From FEN-1297 sp964530445 (lineage in GTDB: Bacteria > Bacteroidota > Ignavibacteria > Ignavibacteriales > Ignavibacteriaceae), in NCBI GenBank assembly GCA_964530445.1, contig CAZHBJ010000081.1, positions 1-14,649 on the forward strand: a DNA stretch of 14,649 bases, written 5' to 3'. Of this stretch, positions 6,028 to 13,558 are shown one piece after another. The notes under the pieces were generated by a model, which searched no databases, was not told the DNA's origin, and saw only the letters and a program-made list of their open reading frames with translations. Made by a program: the position numbers and the translations under genes. The first letter of the stretch is position 1; each line of letters begins with the position of its first letter.

Positions 6028-7261
6028 TCAAAGCTTCCACCGGGTCCATTTTTGCAGCGGTATAAGCCGGGGCAAAACCCGAAATTAATCCGGTAATTAA
6101 TGAAACCAATATGGCTATTAAAACTACACTATAATCGATAGAGGTAGGCAGAAACTGGTTCACCAGCAGCCCTAAAAGTATGGAGGCAATCAATCCTGCT
6201 ATACCTCCCACCAAGCAAATGAATGAAGATTCCAAAAGAAATTGAGTTAGGATAGTTCTTCTCTTGGCGCCTATTGCTTTTCTTAAACCTATTTCTTTAG
6301 TTCTTTCTTTAACAGATACAAACATTATATTCATAATTCCGATAGCACCGACGAACAATGATAACCCTGTAATAAATAAACCCGCAATTTGAATTACGCC
6401 TACTCTACTGTTGTAAAGATCAGTTAATCCGGATTGCTGATTTATACCGAAATCATCCGGCTGATTATACATAAGCCCTCTTATTTTTCTCATAATTCCT
6501 TCGGCTTCAGCTTTGGTATTTTCTATTGCACCGGTACCGGCAGCGCGTACATTAATTGAAATGCTTCTTCTTCTGTGCCCGGAAAAATATTTGAATACAG
6601 TTCCTATCGGCACGTATGCCCGCTGATCCGGATTAAAATCACCTAAAATAAAACTACCTTGCTTTGCTAATATTCCTATTACTTTAAATTCGACCGGACC
6701 AATTTTAATAAACTTACCGAGACCATTTCTATGAGGGAATAAGTCTTCCGCTACCTGGCTGCCCAGGATACAAACATTTCTCGCACTTCTCGCTTCAATC
6801 TCGCTAAAAAACCTTCCTTCATCAAAAGTTAGATTAGTAGTTTTAATATAGTCGGCATCCGAACCGTCAACAGAAACACTCTCTACCGATTGGTCTTTAT
6901 ATTTTATAGTTTGTCTCGTATCCAGTGTAGGAGCTATTGCAACAGGCAGTTTGGCTAAAGCTTTAAATCTTTCATAATCCGCCATTGTAATATTACGCCT
7001 ATTCCTTTGTTCCCACCATGGAGCATTGGAAAACCAAGTCCACTTATCGATATATAAAACATCAGAACCCAAAGCGCTTATTCCCTGCTGAAATGAATTA
7101 TTTAATCCTTTTATAGCCGTCATCATTAAAACTACAACCGTTATTCCTATAAATATGCCAAGCATTGTTAGAGCAGCTCTAACCTTATTTGCTCTTAACG
7201 CTCTTAAAGCGATCATCATACTTTCTTTAAATTCAAATGATAATAACGCTAGCCCAGACAT
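6017..7261 (-). CDS. MacB/FtsX-type ABC transporter permease (divergent paralogue A)
   Basis: A 414-residue permease, clearly the most divergent of the four. It has a 15-residue N-terminal extension before the M-I-A-L-R-A-L-R-A-N-K segment. TM1 is at about 30-50, followed by a periplasmic core with a Trp-rich stretch (W74, W76, W82, W83). TM2 is at about 290-316, followed by V-K-E-R-T-K-E-I-G-L-R-K-A-I-G-A. The last two TMs lead to a D-P-V-E-A-L-R-F-E end. AGGTG five bases before the ATG supports the annotated start over internal Met15/16. It follows the ATPase gene by 33 bases and overlaps the next permease as TAATG. It probably forms the transmembrane part of the exporter with one of the other permeases; substrate unknown. 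Confidence 0.93.
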   Translation of the reverse strand: MSGLALLSFEFKESMMIALRALRANKVRAALTMLGIFIGITVVVLMMTAIKGLNNSFQQGISALGSDVLYIDKWTWFSNAPWWEQRNRRNITMADYERFKALAKLPVAIAPTLDTRQTIKYKDQSVESVSVDGSDADYIKTTNLTFDEGRFFSEIEARSARNVCILGSQVAEDLFPHRNGLGKFIKIGPVEFKVIGILAKQGSFILGDFNPDQRAYVPIGTVFKYFSGHRRRSISINVRAAGTGAIENTKAEAEGIMRKIRGLMYNQPDDFGINQQSGLTDLYNSRVGVIQIAGLFITGLSLFVGAIGIMNIMFVSVKERTKEIGLRKAIGAKRRTILTQFLLESSFICLVGGIAGLIASILLGLLVNQFLPTSIDYSVVLIAILVSLITGLISGFAPAYTAAKMDPVEALRFE

Positions 7262-7294
7262 AGTTTCACCTAATATTAATACTAATTACATATT

Positions 7295-8017
7295 TTATTT
7301 ATTAACTTCACTTTTAAGCTTCGGAATATACCTATTGCTTACCGGTGAATCAGCTTCAATTAAGCCATCCTTTATTCTTATGATGCGTGCAGCATGTTCC
7401 GCAATATATTCCTCGTGAGTAACCAGGATTATTGTGTTTCCCTTTTCATAAATTTCATTAAACAATATCATAATCTCTTCACCGGTTTTGGAATCCAGAT
7501 TACCAGTCGGTTCATCGGCAAGAATAATTGAGGGCTTTGTAACAAGAGCACGGGCAACAGCTACTCTTTGTCTTTGACCTCCTGAAAGCTCATTCGGTTT
7601 ATGATGCATTCTGTCTTTTAATCCTACATCGGTTAAAGCTTCTTCCGCCCTTTCGCGTCTTTCCGCAGCAGTTACCCCGGCATAAATTAATGGAAGCTCA
7701 ACGTTATGCAATGCATCCGATCTTGACAAAAGGTTGAATGTTTGAAATACAAAGCCTATTTCTTTATTTCTAATTTTTGCAAGTTCATTATCAGTCATTT
7801 GACTAACACTTACACCGGTAAAATCATATTTACCGGAAGTCGGAGTATCCAAACAACCCAGCATATTCATCAAAGTAGATTTACCTGAACCGGAAGGACC
7901 CATAATGGCAACATATTCATTTTTATCGATTCTTAAAGAGATATCTCTTATAGCATGCACTTCTTCCGAACCAACCTGATATACTTTAGCTATGTGTTCA
8001 ATATTTATTATGTTCAT
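7295..8017 (-). CDS. MacB/LolD-type ABC transporter ATPase
   Basis: A 240-residue stand-alone nucleotide-binding protein that powers the permeases from the cytoplasmic side. The full motif set is present: Walker A GPSGSGKST (40-48), Q-loop Gln92, signature LSGGQ (144-148), Walker B IILADE (164-169), D-loop NLD (173-175) and switch His201. The spacing and the D-E-P-T-G-N-L-D block are typical of the MacB/LolD/FtsE branch. Length is normal for that family, with a short C-terminal tail. It starts 14 bases after the adaptor gene's stop and precedes the first permease by 33 bases. It is the only ATPase gene for the four permeases in this window. Motifs make the ATPase call near certain; the substrate cannot be read from sequence. 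Confidence 0.96.
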   Translation of the reverse strand: MNIINIEHIAKVYQVGSEEVHAIRDISLRIDKNEYVAIMGPSGSGKSTLMNMLGCLDTPTSGKYDFTGVSVSQMTDNELAKIRNKEIGFVFQTFNLLSRSDALHNVELPLIYAGVTAAERRERAEEALTDVGLKDRMHHKPNELSGGQRQRVAVARALVTKPSIILADEPTGNLDSKTGEEIMILFNEIYEKGNTIILVTHEEYIAEHAARIIRIKDGLIEADSPVSNRYIPKLKSEVNK

Positions 8018-8031
8018 CTTAAATTCCGATT

Positions 8032-9327
8032 TTATTTATTATTTTGACTGAACATTTTTCCTTTATTTTCTATTCTTATATCCGAGCCGTTGTGTAGATC
8101 TCTCGAAATTGCTTTATAAGGTCCGGAAATAACTACTTGTCCTTCTTTAAGTCCTGTTTTAACCTGGATATAATTATCATCACTTATCCCGGTTACCACA
8201 TCTGCCGATTTTGCTTTACCTTTATTAGCAAGGAATACAATTTCCTGCAGTTTATTTACATTTTCTTTTTTCTTGCTTTTTTTAGTATTCTCATTATTTT
8301 CTTCATTACCCTGCTGCTGCATTCCTCCCATTGAATTTCTTGCCGTAACACTTTGAATCGGGACGCTTAACACATTATGTAAAGTTTTGGTTTCAATGTC
8401 TGCATTGCAAGACATACCTGGCTTAAACCCGGGATCAAAATCAATAAACTTTAGTTTTACCTCAAAATTTACAACTTGTTCCTGTGTGCCCGTTCCTGTA
8501 CTGATAGCCGTATTTCCAATTTGATAGACAATACCTCTAAATACTTTATCTCCAAAAGCATCAATTTTTATTCTTGCAGTATCTCCAACCGAAAGTAATA
8601 CAACATCATTCTCATCTACATCAACTACGGCAAGCATACTCTTTAAGTCGGATACAGTCATCATATTAGTACCAACGTTATAAAGGCTTCCGAGGACTCT
8701 GTCACCGAGCTGAACATTCAACTGGCTTACAACGCCGTTCATAGGCGAATAAATAGTAGTTTTACTTAATTGATCCTTTTGAACTTTTAATGATGCTTCC
8801 GTCTGCGAAACTTGAGCTTGAGCAGCTTGAAATGATCCCTGCGCAGAAAGATAAGAGCTTTTGGAAGCTTCCAGATCGGCATCACTTTCAAGATTTTTAG
8901 CGTGAAGCTCTTTTGCACGTTTATAGTCCGAAGTAACTTTGTCTAATTGTGCTTTACTCATAGATAAATTTGCTTCAGCACTTTTTAAACTAGCTTCGGA
9001 TTGTTCAACCTGAGCCAGGTAAGCATCCTGCCTTATTTTAACAAGCAAATCACCTTTTTTTACATACTGCCCTTCCTTAACCGGAAGTTCTACAATTTCT
9101 CCTGCTACTTCGGGCGTAATAGTAACTTTAAATTCAGGGTCTAAGGTTCCGGTTGCAGTAACACTTTGTGTAATTGTCCTTTTTACTACTTTTTCAGTTT
9201 GAACGCTTACAATTTCCTTTCTACTGCTTCCCAAAATAGCAACAACAATAATAGCAGCTACTAAAACACCTAACGCGGAAAATATTATTACTTTCTTTTT
9301 CGATTTCTTTTTCTTTCCGTTAGCCAT
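8032..9327 (-). CDS. Periplasmic adaptor (MacA/HlyD-type membrane fusion protein)
   Basis: A 431-residue adaptor linking the inner-membrane exporter to the outer-membrane channel. A Lys-rich N-terminus (K5-K12) precedes one membrane anchor (about 13-33). Next come a first lipoyl half with V-A-G-E-I-V-E-L-P-V-K-E-G-Q-Y-V-K-K-G-D (74-93), a long coiled-coil hairpin (about 100-188), the second lipoyl half (I-Y-S-P-M-N-G-V-V, 192-200) and a beta-barrel domain (about 228-315). A membrane-proximal domain follows. An unusual Gln/Asn/Glu/Lys-rich insert of about 28 residues (332-359) interrupts that last domain. The start has the best ribosome site in the window: GAGGAGAG seven bases before the ATG. 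It sits between the TolC-like gene (26-base gap) and the ATPase gene (14-base gap). Confidence 0.95.
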   Translation of the reverse strand: MANGKKKKSKKKVIIFSALGVLVAAIIVVAILGSSRKEIVSVQTEKVVKRTITQSVTATGTLDPEFKVTITPEVAGEIVELPVKEGQYVKKGDLLVKIRQDAYLAQVEQSEASLKSAEANLSMSKAQLDKVTSDYKRAKELHAKNLESDADLEASKSSYLSAQGSFQAAQAQVSQTEASLKVQKDQLSKTTIYSPMNGVVSQLNVQLGDRVLGSLYNVGTNMMTVSDLKSMLAVVDVDENDVVLLSVGDTARIKIDAFGDKVFRGIVYQIGNTAISTGTGTQEQVVNFEVKLKFIDFDPGFKPGMSCNADIETKTLHNVLSVPIQSVTARNSMGGMQQQGNEENNENTKKSKKKENVNKLQEIVFLANKGKAKSADVVTGISDDNYIQVKTGLKEGQVVISGPYKAISRDLHNGSDIRIENKGKMFSQNNK

Positions 9328-9334
9328 TTAAATA

Positions 9335-9342
9335 CTCTCCTC
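9335..9342 (-). promoter_or_regulatory. Strong Shine-Dalgarno of the adaptor gene
   Basis: GAGGAGAG lies seven bases before the ATG at 9327. It is markedly stronger than the sites of most other genes here and fixes the start. Confidence 0.7.
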
Positions 9343-9353
9343 TATTAAAATTT

Positions 9354-10712
9354 TTATTCATATTTTTTATAATTAAGAACACCCAGATAATATTTTAATT
9401 GTTCGTTTAGAACTATATATTGAAATTCGGAGTTAATATAATTGGTTCGAGCATTGGTAAAATTATAATTTGCAGTTAGTAAGTCCAGCAAGGTTCCCGA
9501 CCCTAAGGAATATTTTTCCTGCGCAATTTTCAAATTTTCTTCACCTGCTTTTACATTATTTTTACTCACTTCAAGTCCGGTTTTTGCAGCTTGAAGATTT
9601 AAATAAGTTGTCTGGATATTTTGATTTATAGTTCTTCTTAAATCTTCAAGGTCAACTTTACTATTCATAACATTTATCTTTGCCTGTTCAACTCTATTTT
9701 CAACACTAAATCCGGAGAAAATCGGTATACTTAGTGTAAGACCTAATGAATAGGTTTGGCTATTTGAGAGATCACTAAGACTATGTAAAGTATTTGAATG
9801 CAAATAATAATCATAATTTCCGGTTAATTTGGGTAGATGACCGGAAAAAGCCATTGTAACACCTTCTTCAGCACTTAGTACATTTAGCTTTGCGCTTTTA
9901 TAATCAGGTCTATTTTCAAGAGCTTTTTCAACCAGACCCGACATATTCTGATACTCCTTGGTTAAATTAGTTTTTAGCAAATCTTCTTCCTGAGCAGTCA
10001 GTGAATCTTCGAAAGTATAATTTTCGAATACATTCAAACCCAGGTAATATAAAAGATTACTTTTAGCAGTTTCAAAATCATTTTTAGCTTTAATTAACCC
10101 GAGTTGCGCATTTCCGTCCTGTACCTGTGCAGAATATACATCTGCTAAAGTAATCGCACCAAGTTTATTTCTCTCAGTAATAGTCTCGAGATTCTTTTTA
10201 TTCCACTTTACATTATCCTGTTGTACTTTCAATAACTGCTGATCATTAACTACTGTATAATATAGGCTCATTGTTTGGAATACAATATTTTGTTTAAGAT
10301 TTTCAAGAGATAATTGAGCAGATTTCAAATCCTTTTTACTTTGGCTTAGATTTGCAAACTCAGATAAACCGTCAAACAAGGTTAGGTTGCCTCCGACACT
10401 TGCGGAATAACTTCGCGTTTCACTGGTAATTGCAGGCTGGTTAATTGTTATTCCGCTAAATGTATAAGATCCGCCAGCCTTTTGTTTATTCCTTGACCAA
10501 CCCCAACTTGCATTTGCACCGATTGTCGGAAGAAAATTTCCATAAGCTGCCTTTACAGAAGATTTATTAGATTCAATATTATTAACTGCTTTTTTTAGCG
10601 TTGTGTTTTTCTGAAGAGCTATGTTTACTGCTTCATTTAATGTTAAGACTTTTTGTCCATATGACATAAAGGTAAAAGAGAATATACATATTATGCCTAA
10701 GAAGAGACGCAT
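9354..10712 (-). CDS. TolC-family outer-membrane efflux protein
   Basis: A 452-residue outer-membrane channel of the OEP/TolC family, first gene of the export operon. It has a signal peptide (M-R-L-F-L-G-I-I-C-I-F start, cleavage likely after S-Y-G). The duplicated OEP layout follows: L-T-L-N-E-A-V-N-I-A-L-Q-K-N at the mature N-terminus, long helices, a second half beginning near L-V-E-K-A-L-E-N-R-P-D-Y, and a terminal helix with Y-x-x-G-x-G-T-L-L-D-L-L. I chose the start at 10712, not the in-frame ATG at 10763. GGAG lies six bases before 10712, and the signal peptide begins exactly there; the 17 extra residues are polar and have no ribosome site. It likely pairs with the adaptor downstream to form a trans-envelope conduit. 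Confidence 0.94.
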   Translation of the reverse strand: MRLFLGIICIFSFTFMSYGQKVLTLNEAVNIALQKNTTLKKAVNNIESNKSSVKAAYGNFLPTIGANASWGWSRNKQKAGGSYTFSGITINQPAITSETRSYSASVGGNLTLFDGLSEFANLSQSKKDLKSAQLSLENLKQNIVFQTMSLYYTVVNDQQLLKVQQDNVKWNKKNLETITERNKLGAITLADVYSAQVQDGNAQLGLIKAKNDFETAKSNLLYYLGLNVFENYTFEDSLTAQEEDLLKTNLTKEYQNMSGLVEKALENRPDYKSAKLNVLSAEEGVTMAFSGHLPKLTGNYDYYLHSNTLHSLSDLSNSQTYSLGLTLSIPIFSGFSVENRVEQAKINVMNSKVDLEDLRRTINQNIQTTYLNLQAAKTGLEVSKNNVKAGEENLKIAQEKYSLGSGTLLDLLTANYNFTNARTNYINSEFQYIVLNEQLKYYLGVLNYKKYE

Positions 10713-10718
10713 TATCGA

Positions 10719-10722
10719 CTCC
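10719..10722 (-). promoter_or_regulatory. Shine-Dalgarno that decides the TolC-like start
   Basis: GGAG, six bases before the ATG at 10712, favours that start over the in-frame ATG at 10763, which has no purine-rich site ahead of it. Confidence 0.6.
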
Positions 10723-10971
10723 GATTGTTTTATTTTAAAATTGTTAGCTTGAAGTTTAGACATGTTGAATTATAAAAAGGTTAATTATTTTTTAAAAATT
10801 GATACAATAAATTAGGAATTTCTAATAATATTTTCGCCACAAAAATAATTATAATGTCAAACGATATATTGTTTTATGGATAAACGGTTATATTATTAAT
10901 TAAACGGCTTAATAACATACATTAAAAATTAAGAAATTAACGGGAATTTTATAAATCGGGGATATGGATAG

Positions 10972-10991
10972 TGTAGAATGTAAATTCTACA
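10972..10991. other. 8-bp hairpin downstream of the tRNA nucleotidyltransferase gene
   Basis: TGTAGAAT and ATTCTACA form a perfect 8-bp stem around a GTAA loop, 38 bases past the stop codon at 11030. There is no T-tract after it in the direction of transcription, so it is not a standard intrinsic terminator. It may protect the mRNA 3' end or act as a protein-binding palindrome. Confidence 0.35.
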
Positions 10992-11029
10992 TAAATATTT
11001 ATTCCTTTTCCCAACTTAAACAAAAACTT

Positions 11030-12430
11030 TTAGATATTAAATCGATCCTTAATTTTTAACAGATAACCGAAAGCTTCTTCATAATTATTAGCGATTTCTC
11101 CGTCAAGAATTGCTTCCTCTATTGCCGACTTAATTTCTCCGACCTTCTTTGAAGGTTTAAGATTACATACTTTCATAATTTCTTCACCTCTTACCGGAGA
11201 CTGAAATGCTCTTAATTTATCTTTTTCTTCTACCTCCCAAACTTTCTTCATAACTCTTTCATAATTATCCAGATATTTGGATACTTTTTCCGGATTTTTA
11301 CTTGTTATATCAGCGCGGCATAAAGTAATTAAATCTTCAAGATCATCTCCGGCGGCTACAATTAAACGCCTTATAGCCGAGTCGGTAACTTCCTCCTTTG
11401 CAAGAGCGATTGGTCTTAAATGCAGCCGAACGAGTTTTTCAACATAATCAAGTTTATTAAGCGGAAGTTTAAGTTTTTTAAAGATTGATTTCATATTCCT
11501 GGCGCCAACTTCCTCATGACCATGAAATGTCCAGCCGGTTCCCTCTACAAATTTTTTTGTTTGAGGTTTTGCAATATCATGAACCAGAGCGGCAAATCTT
11601 AACCAGATATTATTCGTTACTCTTGAAATATTATCAACCACAAGACATGTATGTAAAAAAACATCTTTATGATGGAAATCTTTTCTTTGCTCAATGCCGG
11701 ATAAGTTTGCAATTTCCGGAAATATTATTTCCATAACGCCCGAATTAAATAACAACTTTATTCCTATTGAAGGGACCGGAGAAGATAATATTTTTAAAAA
11801 TTCATCCGTAATTCTCTCTTGAGAAACAATTTTTAATCTTTCCCTTAACTTATTTGCTGCTTCGTTAATTGAATCATCAACTTTAAAATTTAATTGAGAA
11901 GCAAACCTATAAGCTCTCATTATTCTTAACGGATCATCGTTAAAAGTAATTAATGGATCTATTGGAGTTTTAATTATCCTTTCTTTCAGATCATTTATGC
12001 CGTTGTATGAGTCAATCAATTCTCCAAAGTCGGATTCATTAATTGAGACAGCAAGAGTATTGATGGTGAAATCGCGACGGCTTATATCCTCTTTAAAAGT
12101 TCCGATCGATACAGCCGGTTTTCTGCTGCTTCGATTATAGGACTCTTTTCTTGCACCTACAAATTCAAGATCAAAATCATTAACACGAAAATGTGCGGTG
12201 CCGAAGTTTTTAAAAATTGAAATTTTATTTATTCCTAAAGATTCTGCAAATTTTGATGCGTAAAGCGGACCATCACCTATTACAAGGAAATCCATTTCAT
12301 CTCTATTACGGTTTAATATTAAATCCCGTACAAAACCCCCGACTATATAAACTTTAAGGTTCATTTCACCGGCAGTTTTAGCTGCATTGGAAATAAATAA
12401 ATATTTTGATAAATCTTCTTTAAAATTCAT
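11030..12430 (-). CDS. HD-domain class II tRNA nucleotidyltransferase (CCA-adding type)
   Basis: A 466-residue enzyme expected to add or repair the 3'-CCA of tRNA using CTP and ATP. The head domain has V-G-G-F-V-R-D (30-36) and the acidic motif region R-D-E-M-D-F (43-48). K-E-D-I-S-R-R-D-F-T-I-N (113-124) and D-P-L-R-I-M-R-A-Y-R-F-A (166-177) are the usual ribose and base-recognition motifs. A C-terminal HD phosphohydrolase domain shows His260, H284-D285 (LVHDIAKP) and the HGHEE segment (303-307). Oddity: in an ungapped comparison with known CCA enzymes the canonical DxD is E45-x-D47, confirmed at codon level (GAA at 12298-12296). It may still be active, or Asp44 may substitute. It starts 33 bases after the AI-2E gene without a clear ribosome site. 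A poly(A) polymerase role is possible but less likely. Confidence 0.9.
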   Translation of the reverse strand: MNFKEDLSKYLFISNAAKTAGEMNLKVYIVGGFVRDLILNRNRDEMDFLVIGDGPLYASKFAESLGINKISIFKNFGTAHFRVNDFDLEFVGARKESYNRSSRKPAVSIGTFKEDISRRDFTINTLAVSINESDFGELIDSYNGINDLKERIIKTPIDPLITFNDDPLRIMRAYRFASQLNFKVDDSINEAANKLRERLKIVSQERITDEFLKILSSPVPSIGIKLLFNSGVMEIIFPEIANLSGIEQRKDFHHKDVFLHTCLVVDNISRVTNNIWLRFAALVHDIAKPQTKKFVEGTGWTFHGHEEVGARNMKSIFKKLKLPLNKLDYVEKLVRLHLRPIALAKEEVTDSAIRRLIVAAGDDLEDLITLCRADITSKNPEKVSKYLDNYERVMKKVWEVEEKDKLRAFQSPVRGEEIMKVCNLKPSKKVGEIKSAIEEAILDGEIANNYEEAFGYLLKIKDRFNI

Positions 12431-12463
12431 TTGAAAAAATATTTTCCGGCTTTAATTTAGATT

Positions 12464-13555
12464 TTAATTGTTAACATTTGCAGTATTTCTGCCCATTAAA
12501 ATCGAAATAGGTCTTAACGGTTCAATATTGCTGCAAAATATTTTCATTGCAGCCGCTATTGGTACGGATAAAAACATCCCCGCAATGCCCCAAATCCAAC
12601 CCCAAAATATTAAAGAGAAAAGGACAAATACAGGGCTAAGATCCATTTGGCGCCCCAGGTAATGAGGTTCCACAAAATTTCCAATAATATTTTGGTTAAT
12701 AATAAGCAGCGCCGCTAAAGAAATTGTCTTAACACCTATTCCGTATTCTAGCAAAGCAATAACAATCGGGAATAAAGTCGCAATAATAGAACCGATATTC
12801 GGAATGAAATTTAATATAAAAGTAAGTAGTCCCCAAAAAATTGCAAAATCAATTCCGAACAGCCATAGAATAATTGTAACAATTAAACCGGTAGTAAAAG
12901 AAGTGATTGTTTTTATAATGATATATGACTGTAATTGAGTATTAATTGAGTTGATGGTATTTTCAATTACATTTTTTTTATCTTTGAACGCAGTTTTTAA
13001 CCTCTCTTCAAACTGTTTCTTCCCCATAATCATAAATAGCCAGAAAATTATTAGTACAAAGAAATCACCCATCATAGAAGTGAAAGATGAAAACAAATTT
13101 TGTATGATTCCCGCTTTGAATAAATTTTGGAATAATGAACTTACATCAAATTGTTCGGTTTTTATGTTAAACATTTGCGCAACTTCTTTAACGGTTAAAT
13201 TAAACGGGTTAAGCAATTGCTGAAGAAATACCGCTACGTTTTCGGAGTATTTTTCAAGTTTGGCGGTAAATGTTCCGAAGTTTGCCACAACCAATAAACC
13301 GATTAAATAATAAATCCCGCTGATGAAAAACAAAATTAAAATCAGTGAAAGCCATTTGGGAAATTTGAATTTTTGGAGATATTCTATTAACGGATGAAAT
13401 AAAAATGTTAAAAAGACGGCAAGCGTAACAGGAATTAAAATTTTCTTAAATGCAATAAGTATATAAACGAAAATAACAAAAGAAATAAATCCTAAAAAAT
13501 AGGATGTCAGTTTCATGTAATTGATGCTTAAACCGTTATCATCTTCTTTAATCAT
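12464..13555 (-). CDS. AI-2E/PerM-family transporter
   Basis: A 363-residue polytopic membrane protein of the AI-2E (PF01594-type) family. N-terminal TMs span about 15-65 and 65-95. A soluble extracytoplasmic segment (about 96-150) and further TMs (about 158-178 and 210-270) follow. The family signatures are N-F-I-P-N-I-G-S-I-I-A (247-257) and N-F-V-E-P-H-Y-L-G-R-Q-M-D-L-S-P (292-307), followed by the W-G-W-I-W-G-I-A-G segment. Members are diverse putative exporters, including TqsA-like AI-2 exporters and Na+/H+ antiporters, so the substrate is undefined. It starts three bases after the preceding gene's stop (TGA AAT ATG), which implies coupling. Met14 is an alternative start, but neither has a clear ribosome site. 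Confidence 0.92.
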   Translation of the reverse strand: MIKEDDNGLSINYMKLTSYFLGFISFVIFVYILIAFKKILIPVTLAVFLTFLFHPLIEYLQKFKFPKWLSLILILFFISGIYYLIGLLVVANFGTFTAKLEKYSENVAVFLQQLLNPFNLTVKEVAQMFNIKTEQFDVSSLFQNLFKAGIIQNLFSSFTSMMGDFFVLIIFWLFMIMGKKQFEERLKTAFKDKKNVIENTINSINTQLQSYIIIKTITSFTTGLIVTIILWLFGIDFAIFWGLLTFILNFIPNIGSIIATLFPIVIALLEYGIGVKTISLAALLIINQNIIGNFVEPHYLGRQMDLSPVFVLFSLIFWGWIWGIAGMFLSVPIAAAMKIFCSNIEPLRPISILMGRNTANVNN

Positions 13556-13558
13556 ATT

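Larger units (their letters stand above)
10713..11029. other. 317-base intergenic region upstream of the export operon
   Basis: No gene is supported. It must hold the export-operon promoter if that operon has its own. On the minus strand there is a TTGACA at 10860-10855 and a TATTTTTG (fits TAnnTTTG) at 10847-10840. Their spacing suits neither the sigma-70 nor the Bacteroidetes arrangement, so I do not call a promoter. An 8-bp hairpin lies at 10972-10991. Confidence 0.5.

Noticed and set aside
7155..7418. Plus-strand ORF across the junction of permease A and the ATPase gene
   Set aside because: It spans two well-supported opposite-strand genes, and its composition reflects their antisense codons.
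10840..10860. Promoter for the export operon (TTGACA plus TATTTTTG)
   Set aside because: Each box is recognisable alone, but the 7-base gap between them fits neither sigma-70 nor the Bacteroidetes TTG/TAnnTTTG spacing.
11485..11736. Plus-strand ORF of 83 codons opposite the tRNA nucleotidyltransferase
   Set aside because: It lies fully within the conserved HD-domain coding region on the other strand and has no recognisable motif or ribosome site.
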